64,000 nt of DNA from Actinokineospora baliensis (GTDB lineage: Bacteria > Actinomycetota > Actinomycetes > Mycobacteriales > Pseudonocardiaceae), in contig NZ_JAFBCK010000001.1 in NCBI RefSeq assembly GCF_016907695.1, positions 6,498,001-6,562,000 on the forward strand, read 5' to 3'. Numbering within the stretch: the stretch's first letter is position 1; each line of letters starts with the position of its first letter. A model generated the notes under the pieces. That model did no database searches, was not told the DNA's origin, and saw only the letters and a program-made list of their open reading frames with translations. Made by a program: the position numbers and the translations under genes. Positions 8,504 to 15,996 of the stretch are shown piece after piece.

Positions 8504-9088
8504 TCACGCGGTGTACGGGCGCTTGGCCCTGGCCTCGCCCAGCGCCAGGGACCACCACGTGAGCTGGTCCAGCAGGGTCTTGGCCGCCGCCTCGGCGGCC
8601 GCGGGGTCCTTCAGGGTGCCGTCGGCGTTGAACTGGTCGGGGTAGTTGTAGAAGCTGATCGAGTCGCGGATGGTGACCGCGTGCAGTTCGGCGAAGACCT
8701 GCCGCAGGTGTTCGACCGCGCGCAGGCCGCCCGCCTGGCCGCCGTAGGAGATCAGGCCGATCGGCTTGGCCCGCCAGTGGGTGAAGTGCCAGTCGATGAA
8801 CGCCTTGAGCGAGGCCGGGTAGCTGTGGTTGTACTCGGGGGTGATCACCACGAACGCGTCGGCGGCGGTGAGCCGGGTGTCGAGTTCGCCGAGCTTGGCC
8901 TTGACGTCCTGCGCCGGGGTGTCGGTCAGCACGGTGGGCAGGTCGAAGTCGACCAGGTCGATGATGTCGAGCTCGACGTCGTCGTGCGCCGCGGCGCGCT
9001 CGGCGAACCACTTCGCCGCGGTCGGACCGAACCGTCCTTTTCGGACACTACCGATGATGACAGCGACCCGGCTGACTGGTGTGGACAT
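8504..9088 (-). CDS. NADPH-dependent FMN reductase, SoxR target candidate
   Basis: 194 residues from ATG 9088, chosen for GGAGAGGAA 8 nt upstream and because MSTPVSRVAVIIGSVRKGR is the family start; an in-frame ATG at 9112 is less likely. It has the flavodoxin-like fold of NADPH-dependent FMN reductases: phosphate-binding GSVRKGRFGP at residues 11-20, TPEYNHSYPASLKAFIDW in the middle, and SYGGQAGGLRAVEHLR after it. In Streptomyces, FMN/quinone reductases are among the few SoxR-regulon members. Here a SoxR-like box sits between a TTGACC -35 and a TAGCGT -10 with 19-bp spacing upstream. Probable role: flavin or quinone reduction during exposure to redox-active metabolites, in the cytoplasm. Confidence 0.9.
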   Translation of the reverse strand: MSTPVSRVAVIIGSVRKGRFGPTAAKWFAERAAAHDDVELDIIDLVDFDLPTVLTDTPAQDVKAKLGELDTRLTAADAFVVITPEYNHSYPASLKAFIDWHFTHWRAKPIGLISYGGQAGGLRAVEHLRQVFAELHAVTIRDSISFYNYPDQFNADGTLKDPAAAEAAAKTLLDQLTWWSLALGEARAKRPYTA

Positions 9089-9145
9089 GACGGGGATTCC
9101 TCTCCGGTGCACGCGAACCCGGCCGGGGTCGCGACTGTGCCACCG

Positions 9146-9176
9146 ACGCTAAGACCTCACCCTAACTTGAGGTCAA
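9146..9176 (-). promoter_or_regulatory. SoxR-type promoter/operator of the FMN reductase
   Basis: On the minus strand TTGACC (9176-9171) and TAGCGT (9151-9146) are separated by exactly 19 bp, the elongated spacing of MerR/SoxR promoters. The 18-bp site CCTCACCCTAACTTGAGG (9155-9172) matches 15 of 18 positions of the classic SoxR box. The -35 and part of the box lie inside the last codons and stop of the epimerase gene. Confidence 0.75.
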
Positions 9177-9752
9177 GTCGTCGGACCGGCAGTTGGCGTA
9201 GTCCGGCAGCGCGCCAGCGGCCAGCGCTTGGGCCAGCGTCGGCGCGGTTTGGTCGCGTTCGGTCAGCACCAGGGTGAGCCCGCGCGGGATGGGCAGGTCG
9301 AGACCGGCGTCGAGCGGGGACAGCGCCGCGGCGGTGTCGTCGTCGTAGGGGGTGGAGGTCAGCTGGGTCAGCGTGGTCTCCCCGGCTAAGGCGATCGAAA
9401 GGTGCCCCGCCCCGGCGGGCACGTAGAGCGCCCGGAAGTGCCGGTCGTCGAGCATCACCGAGTCCCAGCGGCCGAAGGTGGGCGAGCCGACCCGGGTGTC
9501 GACGACGATGTCGAGCGATTTGCCGCGCACGCAGTAGACGTACTTCGCGGTGGGCGCCTGGTAGTGGATGCCCCGCACGACGCCCTTGCGCGAGCGGGTG
9601 GTGGCCGCCTGCGCGACCGGGAACAGCGGGTGGCCGACGGCGGCGGTGAACACGTCTTCCCGGTAGGTGGACACGGTCAGCCCGCGCCGGTCCCCCGCCG
9701 CCTCGGTGGTGAACTCCACGGCGCCCTCGACCCGCAGTCCCCTGGATAACAT
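9162..9752 (-). CDS. dTDP-4-keto-6-deoxyhexose 3,5-epimerase (RmlC-like)
   Basis: 196-residue cupin of the RmlC/EvaD type. Family signatures are RKGVVRGIHYQ (catalytic His), KYVYCVRGKSLDIVVDTRVG, SPTFGRW, and STPYDDD where the catalytic Tyr is expected. The family epimerises dTDP-4-keto-6-deoxysugars for L-rhamnose or antibiotic deoxysugars; KYVYCVRGK is closer to the antibiotic-sugar EvaD branch than to housekeeping RmlC. No other sugar genes are nearby. ATG 9752 has GAGGAGG upstream. The second codon is TTA, so translation may depend on the bldA tRNA if that system is present. A MerR-type palindromic promoter lies upstream. Confidence 0.85.
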   Translation of the reverse strand: MLSRGLRVEGAVEFTTEAAGDRRGLTVSTYREDVFTAAVGHPLFPVAQAATTRSRKGVVRGIHYQAPTAKYVYCVRGKSLDIVVDTRVGSPTFGRWDSVMLDDRHFRALYVPAGAGHLSIALAGETTLTQLTSTPYDDDTAAALSPLDAGLDLPIPRGLTLVLTERDQTAPTLAQALAAGALPDYANCRSDDLTSS

Positions 9753-9784
9753 GGCCCCTCCTCGCTCGTCACGCCCCGCACCCG

Positions 9785-9815
9785 ATGCTGGAACCTGAAC
9801 TCCGGTTCAGGTCAA
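9785..9815 (-). promoter_or_regulatory. MerR-type promoter with perfect palindrome upstream of epimerase
   Basis: Minus-strand TTGACC (9815-9810) and CAGCAT (9790-9785) are 19 bp apart. Between them lies ACCTGAACTCCGGTTCAGGT (9793-9812), a perfect 8-bp inverted repeat with a 4-nt centre. Architecture and -35 are the same as in the SoxR site 640 bp away, but half-sites read ACCTGAAC rather than ACCTCAAG. Confidence 0.65.
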
Positions 9816-9890
9816 GCGGGGTGACCCCACTGGCCCAGCCCGGGTGTCGGTGCCGGGTGGTGCAATGGGGGGCGACGACGAGGAGGACGC

Positions 9891-11105
9891 GTGGACGGCT
9901 TCGCGGTGGTGGACACCGAGACGACGGGTATCGACCCGACGCACCGGCACCGGATCGCCGAGGTGGCGGTGGTGCACCTGGACGCGGGGGGCGCGGTGAC
10001 CGGGGAGTGGTCGACGCTGCTCAACCCGGAGCGCGACCTGGGTCCGCAGGCCATCCACCGGATCACCGCGGCCGAGGCGCGGCGGGCACCCCGGTTCGCC
10101 GATGTCGCCGGTGACCTGGTGCAGCGGCTGCGCGGGCGGGTGGTGGTCGCGCACAACTGGCCGTTCGACGCGATGCACCTGCGCGCCGAGTTCACCCGGA
10201 TCGGCGTCGACTCCCCGTTCGACGACCTCGCCGGGCTCTGCACGATGCGCGCGGCGAGTGTCGTGATGCCCAACTCGCGGCGCTCCCTGGTCGCCTGCTG
10301 CACCACGGCGGGCTTACCCGCGATGCGCTGGCACACCGCCCGCGACGACGCGATGGCCGCGAGCGCGCTGTTCGGCCACATGCTCGCCCAAGCCCCGGAG
10401 GTCTTACAACCGACCGACGAGCACCTGCGCGCCGCGGCCTGGGACTGGCCCGTGTTGGCCCGCGACCAGGTCCCCACCGCCCAGCGCCTGCCCGCCGACC
10501 ACGTCGAACCGCACTTCCTCGCCCGCGTCGTGCCCTGGTTGCCCCGCGACGAGGAGCCGCTGGTCGACGCCTACTTCGCGGTGCTCGACGACGCACTGCT
10601 CGACCGCCGGATCTCGGTGACCGACGCGGACGCCCTGGTCGGCGTCGCCCTGCGCCTGGGCTTGCGGCGGGAGGAGGTCGTCGCCATCCACCACACGTAC
10701 CTGCGCGCCCTGGCCCAGGCCGCGGCGGGTGTGGGGGAACGGGAACTGGCGGACATCGGCTTGGTGGCCGAACTGCTGGGCCTAGACAGCGCGACGGTCG
10801 CCGACGTGCTGACCCCGAGCGCCCCCGTCCGGGTGGCCCCATCCCCCACAGTCGGCGGCCTGGTACTGCACCCAGGCGACAAGGTCGTGCTCACCGGAAT
10901 GATGACCGCCGACCGCGACGCCCTCACCGCCCGAGCCGTGGCTGCGGGACTGCGCGTCATGACAACCGTGAGCAGACGGACCCGAGTGGTCGCCGCAGCC
11001 GACCCGGACACGATGTCGGTCAAGGCCAAAGACGCCAGGGTGCTGGGGGTTCCGGTGGTGACCGAGGAGTCCTTCGTCCGCGCCCTGGCAGCAATGGAAA
11101 GCTAG
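9891..11105 (+). CDS. DnaQ-like 3'-5' exonuclease with C-terminal BRCT domain
   Basis: 404 residues from GTG 9891, with AGGAGG 4 nt upstream. The N-terminal DEDDh exonuclease (residues 1-170) shows Asp and Glu in VVDTETTG, Asp in HNWPFDAMHL, and His and Asp in RWHTARDDAMA. A helical linker covers about 175-315. The last about 85 residues (GDKVVLTGMM ... VVTEESFVRAL) form a BRCT-like domain, as in the C-terminus of NAD-dependent ligases. This exonuclease-BRCT layout recurs in actinobacteria; a role in DNA processing or repair is likely but not specific. Two TTA codons. The gene converges on the membrane gene downstream, and one CTAG (11102-11105) supplies both TAG stops. Confidence 0.85.
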   Translation: MDGFAVVDTETTGIDPTHRHRIAEVAVVHLDAGGAVTGEWSTLLNPERDLGPQAIHRITAAEARRAPRFADVAGDLVQRLRGRVVVAHNWPFDAMHLRAEFTRIGVDSPFDDLAGLCTMRAASVVMPNSRRSLVACCTTAGLPAMRWHTARDDAMAASALFGHMLAQAPEVLQPTDEHLRAAAWDWPVLARDQVPTAQRLPADHVEPHFLARVVPWLPRDEEPLVDAYFAVLDDALLDRRISVTDADALVGVALRLGLRREEVVAIHHTYLRALAQAAAGVGERELADIGLVAELLGLDSATVADVLTPSAPVRVAPSPTVGGLVLHPGDKVVLTGMMTADRDALTARAVAAGLRVMTTVSRRTRVVAAADPDTMSVKAKDARVLGVPVVTEESFVRALAAMES

Positions 11106-11998
11106 ACCAACGCGGCGATCAGTCCGCTGACGACCACCACAGCGAAGGCGAACCAGCCGAACGGAAAGCGGAACCCGCCGACCGCCACCGGCTCCTCCTC
11201 CCGCGACACCAACTCCACCGTCATCGGGATGTTGCGGTGCCAGAACTGGCCCAGCCGTTGCCATTGGGCGCGTTCGTCGTCAACGGGGAGCGCGAGGTGG
11301 GTGAGCAGCGCCTGCCGGTAGAGGTCGAAGGCGACCTTGACCTGGCCCGCGTAGAGCCGGGCTGGCGCGAGTGAGCTGCGGTAACTGCCCCACGCCAACA
11401 ACAACCCGCCCCAGTAGCACGCCAGAACCGCAGCTGGTCCACTGTGGACCGCAGTGAGATAAGCACCGGAGGCCACGGCAAAGGTGCAGGCCAGGGCGGA
11501 GATGGTCAGCTGGAACTCCAACTCCGCGCGGGCGGCGACCAACGAGGCGATCAGTTTGTCCGGCAGCAGCGGGTACAGCCGTGGCCAGGTCACCACCGCG
11601 TCCAGACCGTAGCGTTCAGCGGGGTGGACCTCGGCGTCCCGGAGGATGTCGCCGAGTCGGGTGGGGGTTTCCCGGCGGCGCCAGCGAGCGGTCCACCTCG
11701 CGGTCGCCCTGCCGAGGCGCCCCGACCAGATGCCCTCGTAGGCGCGGATCAGCGAGTGGGCGCGCCCGGCCACGACCGCCGCCAGCAGCACGGCCACCAC
11801 GACGATCCCGGTGCCCACCAACACCCGGACCGTCCCGTCCAGCTTGTTCCACGTGAGGAGCACCTGCCCCGGGTTGGACAACGACCCCACCACCACCGCG
11901 CCGAGACCACCCAGGGTGGCCAGGGTCGGCAGGAGCGCGTTGACCAGGAAGCGGCGGTCGAAGAGTCCGCCGGTCTCACGAGCCACGTCGGCGAGCAC
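11102..11998 (-). CDS. Membrane protein of the CHAT operon, unknown function
   Basis: 298 residues from GTG 11998, which has GGAGG 7 nt upstream and lies 2 bp past the stop of the preceding gene, so translation is probably coupled. Hydrophobic stretches near residues 18-38 (LVNALLPTLATLGGLGAVVV), 60-80, 185-230 (two segments) and at the C-terminus (WFAFAVVVVSGLIAALV) suggest five or so membrane segments with a basic cytoplasmic loop rich in Arg and Trp between them. I do not recognise the family. Third gene of the minus-strand operon with the CHAT protease and the CBS/Zn-like protein; it may be the membrane partner or effector of that unit (inference). Confidence 0.75.
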   Translation of the reverse strand: MLADVARETGGLFDRRFLVNALLPTLATLGGLGAVVVGSLSNPGQVLLTWNKLDGTVRVLVGTGIVVVAVLLAAVVAGRAHSLIRAYEGIWSGRLGRATARWTARWRRRETPTRLGDILRDAEVHPAERYGLDAVVTWPRLYPLLPDKLIASLVAARAELEFQLTISALACTFAVASGAYLTAVHSGPAAVLACYWGGLLLAWGSYRSSLAPARLYAGQVKVAFDLYRQALLTHLALPVDDERAQWQRLGQFWHRNIPMTVELVSREEEPVAVGGFRFPFGWFAFAVVVVSGLIAALV

Positions 11999-12000
11999 GG

Positions 12001-12516
12001 TCAGACCTCCAGGACCAGGTTGTGCGGCGCCCGGTCCGGGTTGGCGCACTGTTGCGGCCTGTCGCGGTGCCAGTACTCGATGGCGTTCACGTGACCGCAG
12101 TCCGGGTGCTTGCACGCGACGTGCGCCAGCGGCAGGCGCACCGGGCCGGGCAGCACCGCGTCCGAAGCACCGCCGCCGATGCCCATCGGGTTGCCCGTCG
12201 GCCGGTGCGCGCCGGAGGCCAGGTACTCGGCGACCACCGTCTTCGCCACGACCCCGAACACCGCGCCGTCACGCAGGACGACCAGGTACGGCATGTCCAG
12301 CAGCAACAGCGTGGTCGCCCGCGACCGGACGAACGCGTCGATCGTCATGTCGGACTCGACCAGCACCGACGGCCGCACACCGGAGTCGGTCACGGTCCCG
12401 AGCACCACGCCGCCGGGTCCGAGCAGCACCGCGATCCCGCCGGTGCTCTCGCCCTCGGCGCGCACCACGGTCACCGCGGTGTCGGCGACCGAGGAGAACG
12501 GGTCGTCAGGTCTCAT
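12001..12516 (-). CDS. Small CBS-like protein with C-terminal Cys/His motif
   Basis: 171 residues. Residues 8-105 look like a CBS-domain pair or related ligand-binding fold (AVLLGPGGVVLGTVTDSGVR and YLVVLRDGAVFGVVAKTVVA, two strand-helix units). The tail has CKHPDCGHVNAIEYWH and a third Cys in QQCANPD, a probable small zinc-binding element. The ATG at 12516 overlaps the CHAT stop codon by 4 bp (ATGA), so the two are translationally coupled and probably made in ratio. No family name can be given. CBS modules in general sense adenine nucleotides, which would make this a candidate sensor for the caspase next to it; this is inference. Confidence 0.75.
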   Translation of the reverse strand: MRPDDPFSSVADTAVTVVRAEGESTGGIAVLLGPGGVVLGTVTDSGVRPSVLVESDMTIDAFVRSRATTLLLLDMPYLVVLRDGAVFGVVAKTVVAEYLASGAHRPTGNPMGIGGGASDAVLPGPVRLPLAHVACKHPDCGHVNAIEYWHRDRPQQCANPDRAPHNLVLEV

Positions 12517-15500
12517 CGCCAGTCTCCGATCAGCACGAACGCGGCCCAGTACGCCGGTCGCGCGTAGATTCTCCTGGAATAGTCCGGTATCGCGCCCACT
12601 CCCGCCGCGAGTTCGCAGGCCGCGTGCGCGATCCGCAGGTCAGCGCTGTCGTCGGTGGCCAGCAACGAGGTGTACTCGCGCAGCGCGCGGGTGAAGTCAC
12701 CGGCGCGGAACCGGGTGTCGGCGATGTCGCGCGCGGGCATCCCGGTGCGCTCGCAGTGGTCGACCACTTCGGCCGCGGTCGCCTCCCGGACCGACGTCTG
12801 CGCGATCCGCAACGCCTCCGCCTTGCCCGCGCCCTCGTCCCTGGCCCGGTAGAACGCGGCCATCAGCATCGTCGTCGGCAACTCGTCGACCGACCACAGG
12901 CTGACCAGCACGCTCGCCGCGCCCGCGTGCACCAGCGCCCTGGTCAGCCCGAACAGCTCGTCCCCCGGCCTGCGATCGGCCATCCCGCTCTGGCAGGCGC
13001 TCAGCACGACCAGGTCGGCGGGCAACGACATGCCCAGGATCCGCTCGGCGGTGAGCAGCCCGTCGTCCGGGCCCACCGCGGCGAGCAGTACCCGCGACCG
13101 CGCTGGGTGCTCGTGGTCGAACTCGCCGTGGCAGGCGATGTGCAGGACGGACACACCTGTGCCCACGGCATCGACCAGGGCGGGCACGGTCGCCTCCTGG
13201 CCGACCAAGCTCGTACGGGCGCTGAGTTGCCGGGCGTGCGTGCGAGAGCGCGGCAGCGGTCGGTCAGCGCGGGAGTCTGCCAGCACCACGGTCCCCTTCG
13301 CGTCGGGGCGGCGGCGCGCTTGGCTGTAGCGCATCACGGTGGCGCTGGCGGTGTAGCAGACCGGGTTGCGCGCGCCCAGCGGCTGACCGTCGACCTCGAC
13401 GGCGTGCAACGGCAAGCCGTGCAGCAGGTCGTGCGGCACGATCCAGATCACCGACCCGGCCGCGCACCGCCGGACCAGCGGCTCGACCAAGGGGCGCAAT
13501 GGGATCCGCCACCGGTCCGGATCGCCCGCGCCGATCTCGTCCGCCGTCTCGCCGAACTCCGCGACCACCTCGACCAGTTCGTCGCGCGTCATCGGGATCC
13601 GCTCCACGTGCGGCGCCCGGTCCCCGGACCCGGCCACGAACAGCACCACCTCGTCGGCGGTGACGTGGTACTCCGCGAGGGTCGCGTCGTGCAGCCCCTT
13701 CGTGATCTCGGCGAACCCCGCGGGCTCACCCCGGCGCAGCGCCGCGTACTCCGCCGCTTGGCCGCCGTGCTCGGCCATGGCCTGCCACGTCTGGGCCAGC
13801 TCGGCGCGGGCGGCGCGCAGCAGAGCCAGGTGCTTGGTCCGATCCCCCGGTTTCCGCGCGGCGGCGGCTCTGAGGCGCGCACGCTGGTCGCGTTCCCGCT
13901 TGGCGAGCGCGTTCGGCACACCGCGCACCGCGGGCTCGGCGGCGTCACCGAGCAGTTCGAGCAGCAGCCGGGATCGGGCCCGTTCAGCGAGGTCGAACGC
14001 GGCCGTGTCCGACCAGCTCGCGTCCTGGTGCTGGGTCATCAACGCGATGAGGCGGCTGTGCGGGTCCTCGAACCACCCGTTGACCTGGACCCGCAGCGGC
14101 TCGTCGACCAGGTTGTCGGCGAACTGGGACCGCATCGCCAGCGCTGTCTGGAAGGTGTCGTGCGCGGCGCGCGGATCGCGTTCGGCTTGCGCGCGGCCGA
14201 GTTCGAGCAGCACAGCGACCGCCGGTGTCAGCTGTGCGTTGTCCGCGAGCAGGTCTGCGGCGGCCCTCAAGTCCGCGGTGGCCCTGACGTGGTCGCCACG
14301 CCGCCAACGCCGCTCGCCACGGGTGATCAGCCGGTGCGCTTGGCTGTCCTCCTCGGTGCGCGGCACGGCGATCCGGTTCGGCGCGTCGCGGGGAGCATTG
14401 GTGGGTAGCGGGTTCCAGGGTGGGTCGGGCAGCGGGTGCACCGGCGGCAACGGGCCCAAGCGGTCGGGTAGATCCGCGCCCGCCAACCTGCGCACGGCGG
14501 CGGGCAAGGTTTCGTCGGCGGCGATCGAGCCGCGGGTTCGGACCGGGTCGGGCAAGAGCCTGGCTTCGGCCAGCCGGGCGAGCGCGGCCAAGGCGGGCAG
14601 GTCGGCTTCGGTGAACGCGGCCGCGGCGGCCCGGTAGTGGGTCAGCGCGGCGTTGTGGTGGGTCTGGGCTTCGCTGACTTGGCCGCGGGTGAACAAGCAG
14701 TCGCCGCGGGCAGCCGGAAAGGGGTCGGTGAACCGGTCGGCGGCGTCCAGCCAGGTCAGGGCGGCACGGACGGCTTGACGGCTCGGTGACCAGCCCGCTT
14801 CGGTCAACGCGGTCCTGGCCCGCGCCGCCATTGCGTGCGGCACGGCCGGGTCCGGTTCGTGCAGCCAGGCCGCGCGGGCACGGCGGTCGTTGCGCAGGAA
14901 GACAGCCGCGTCCGCGCGCCACGCCCACCAGGGGTTTCGCGCCTGCACGGCCAACGCGGCCAGCCCGACCAGGGCGTAGAGAGCGCTGATCGAGATCAGC
15001 ACGGGTTCGTCCGGGGATGGGTGCGCTAGTGCGGCGTAGAACAGCGCTTGCCCGGAGAGAACGGCACCGAGGGACTGCGTGACCGCGAACGTGACCCCGC
15101 TGCCGCGGCGGTGCAGCGACCAGGTCAAGAAGGCCTGCGCGACGATGACGACAGGCAGGATCACCGCCCACGGCACGGCTGACCGCACGAGGACGGCACC
15201 GCCCGCCACCATCATCAGCACCCACAACAGGTGCACCTGCGACTCGGTGACCAGCACCGACCGCCGCGAGTACCGGCTGAACGGCCGCGCCCGCCACATC
15301 GTCCCCCACGCCACCGCCGACCCGGCGGCCCCACCGACAAGCAGCGACGGCGACCGGTCGGCGAACAGGACCGCGTACACGGCGCTCGCCAACGGCAACG
15401 CCACTACCAGCCAGTAGCCGCGGGACACCAGCAGCACAGACGGCTCAGGTGCGGTGCCGGGCCGGCTGTGGTCGCCGCGGCGGAGGCGCCGCTCGTACCA

Positions 15501-15776
15501 GAACAGCTCCCAGCGGTGCCGGGTCCAGTCCTGCCGCCACACCCAGGCCAGCGCGAACCCCACCATCGCCGCATACATGAACAACAGCGTCGAGGGCTCC
15601 CGGCTGATCGCCGAAGCCACCACGAACGCCACCGCGCCCCAGGGAACCGCCCCACCCGCGACGAGGGCGTACAACACGAACAGCACCCACCCCGCCGACC
15701 CACCCCCAGGCAGGTCGTCGAACACCCCACCCAGAGCAACGACGACCCCGATCACCACCTGCCCGGCCCGCCACAC
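12513..15776 (-). CDS. CHAT-domain (caspase-like) protein with membrane N-terminus and TPR region
   Basis: 1087 residues from GTG 15776; no clear ribosome site, so the start is uncertain. The first about 290 residues hold several hydrophobic segments (for example GWVLFVLYALVAGG and AVPWAVILPVVIVAQAFL). Residues about 300-650 are helical TPR-like repeats (RGDCLFTRGQ, HHNAALTHYRAAAAAF, RGDHVRATADLRAAADLL). The CHAT peptidase domain covers about 720-1000, with catalytic His in VLHIACHGEFD (about 880) and Cys in VVLSACQSG (about 926), both intact. A further short helical segment follows. CHAT proteases relate to caspases and separase and act in several bacterial cell-death or defence systems. First gene of a three-gene operon, divergent from a membrane/TPR-like gene. 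Substrate unknown. Confidence 0.88.
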   Translation of the reverse strand: MWRAGQVVIGVVVALGGVFDDLPGGGSAGWVLFVLYALVAGGAVPWGAVAFVVASAISREPSTLLFMYAAMVGFALAWVWRQDWTRHRWELFWYERRLRRGDHSRPGTAPEPSVLLVSRGYWLVVALPLASAVYAVLFADRSPSLLVGGAAGSAVAWGTMWRARPFSRYSRRSVLVTESQVHLLWVLMMVAGGAVLVRSAVPWAVILPVVIVAQAFLTWSLHRRGSGVTFAVTQSLGAVLSGQALFYAALAHPSPDEPVLISISALYALVGLAALAVQARNPWWAWRADAAVFLRNDRRARAAWLHEPDPAVPHAMAARARTALTEAGWSPSRQAVRAALTWLDAADRFTDPFPAARGDCLFTRGQVSEAQTHHNAALTHYRAAAAAFTEADLPALAALARLAEARLLPDPVRTRGSIAADETLPAAVRRLAGADLPDRLGPLPPVHPLPDPPWNPLPTNAPRDAPNRIAVPRTEEDSQAHRLITRGERRWRRGDHVRATADLRAAADLLADNAQLTPAVAVLLELGRAQAERDPRAAHDTFQTALAMRSQFADNLVDEPLRVQVNGWFEDPHSRLIALMTQHQDASWSDTAAFDLAERARSRLLLELLGDAAEPAVRGVPNALAKRERDQRARLRAAAARKPGDRTKHLALLRAARAELAQTWQAMAEHGGQAAEYAALRRGEPAGFAEITKGLHDATLAEYHVTADEVVLFVAGSGDRAPHVERIPMTRDELVEVVAEFGETADEIGAGDPDRWRIPLRPLVEPLVRRCAAGSVIWIVPHDLLHGLPLHAVEVDGQPLGARNPVCYTASATVMRYSQARRRPDAKGTVVLADSRADRPLPRSRTHARQLSARTSLVGQEATVPALVDAVGTGVSVLHIACHGEFDHEHPARSRVLLAAVGPDDGLLTAERILGMSLPADLVVLSACQSGMADRRPGDELFGLTRALVHAGAASVLVSLWSVDELPTTMLMAAFYRARDEGAGKAEALRIAQTSVREATAAEVVDHCERTGMPARDIADTRFRAGDFTRALREYTSLLATDDSADLRIAHAACELAAGVGAIPDYSRRIYARPAYWAAFVLIGDWR

Positions 15777-15829
15777 CCGATCATCATGGCAGCGCCCAGC
15801 TCACCCACCCCCACCCCCAACCCACCCCA

Positions 15830-15968
15830 GCGACAACCCGTAACGCGCACACCCCCAATCCCGACGGTGCTCCCCTCGCACCGCTCCCCATCACCCACAC
15901 CGCCGCCGCCCCTCCGCCTCACACGCCACTCCCCAACTCATACGTGCCCGGCGACAACCCGTAACGCG
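15830..15968. promoter_or_regulatory. 18-bp perfect direct repeat in the divergent promoter region
   Basis: GCGACAACCCGTAACGCG occurs at 15830-15847 and again at 15951-15968, 121 bp apart, inside the 220-bp space between the CHAT gene and the divergent membrane gene. It is not palindromic. The position suggests paired binding sites for a regulator of both transcripts. Confidence 0.5.
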
Positions 15969-15996
15969 GTAGGCGCTCTGATCGACGAGATCTCAC

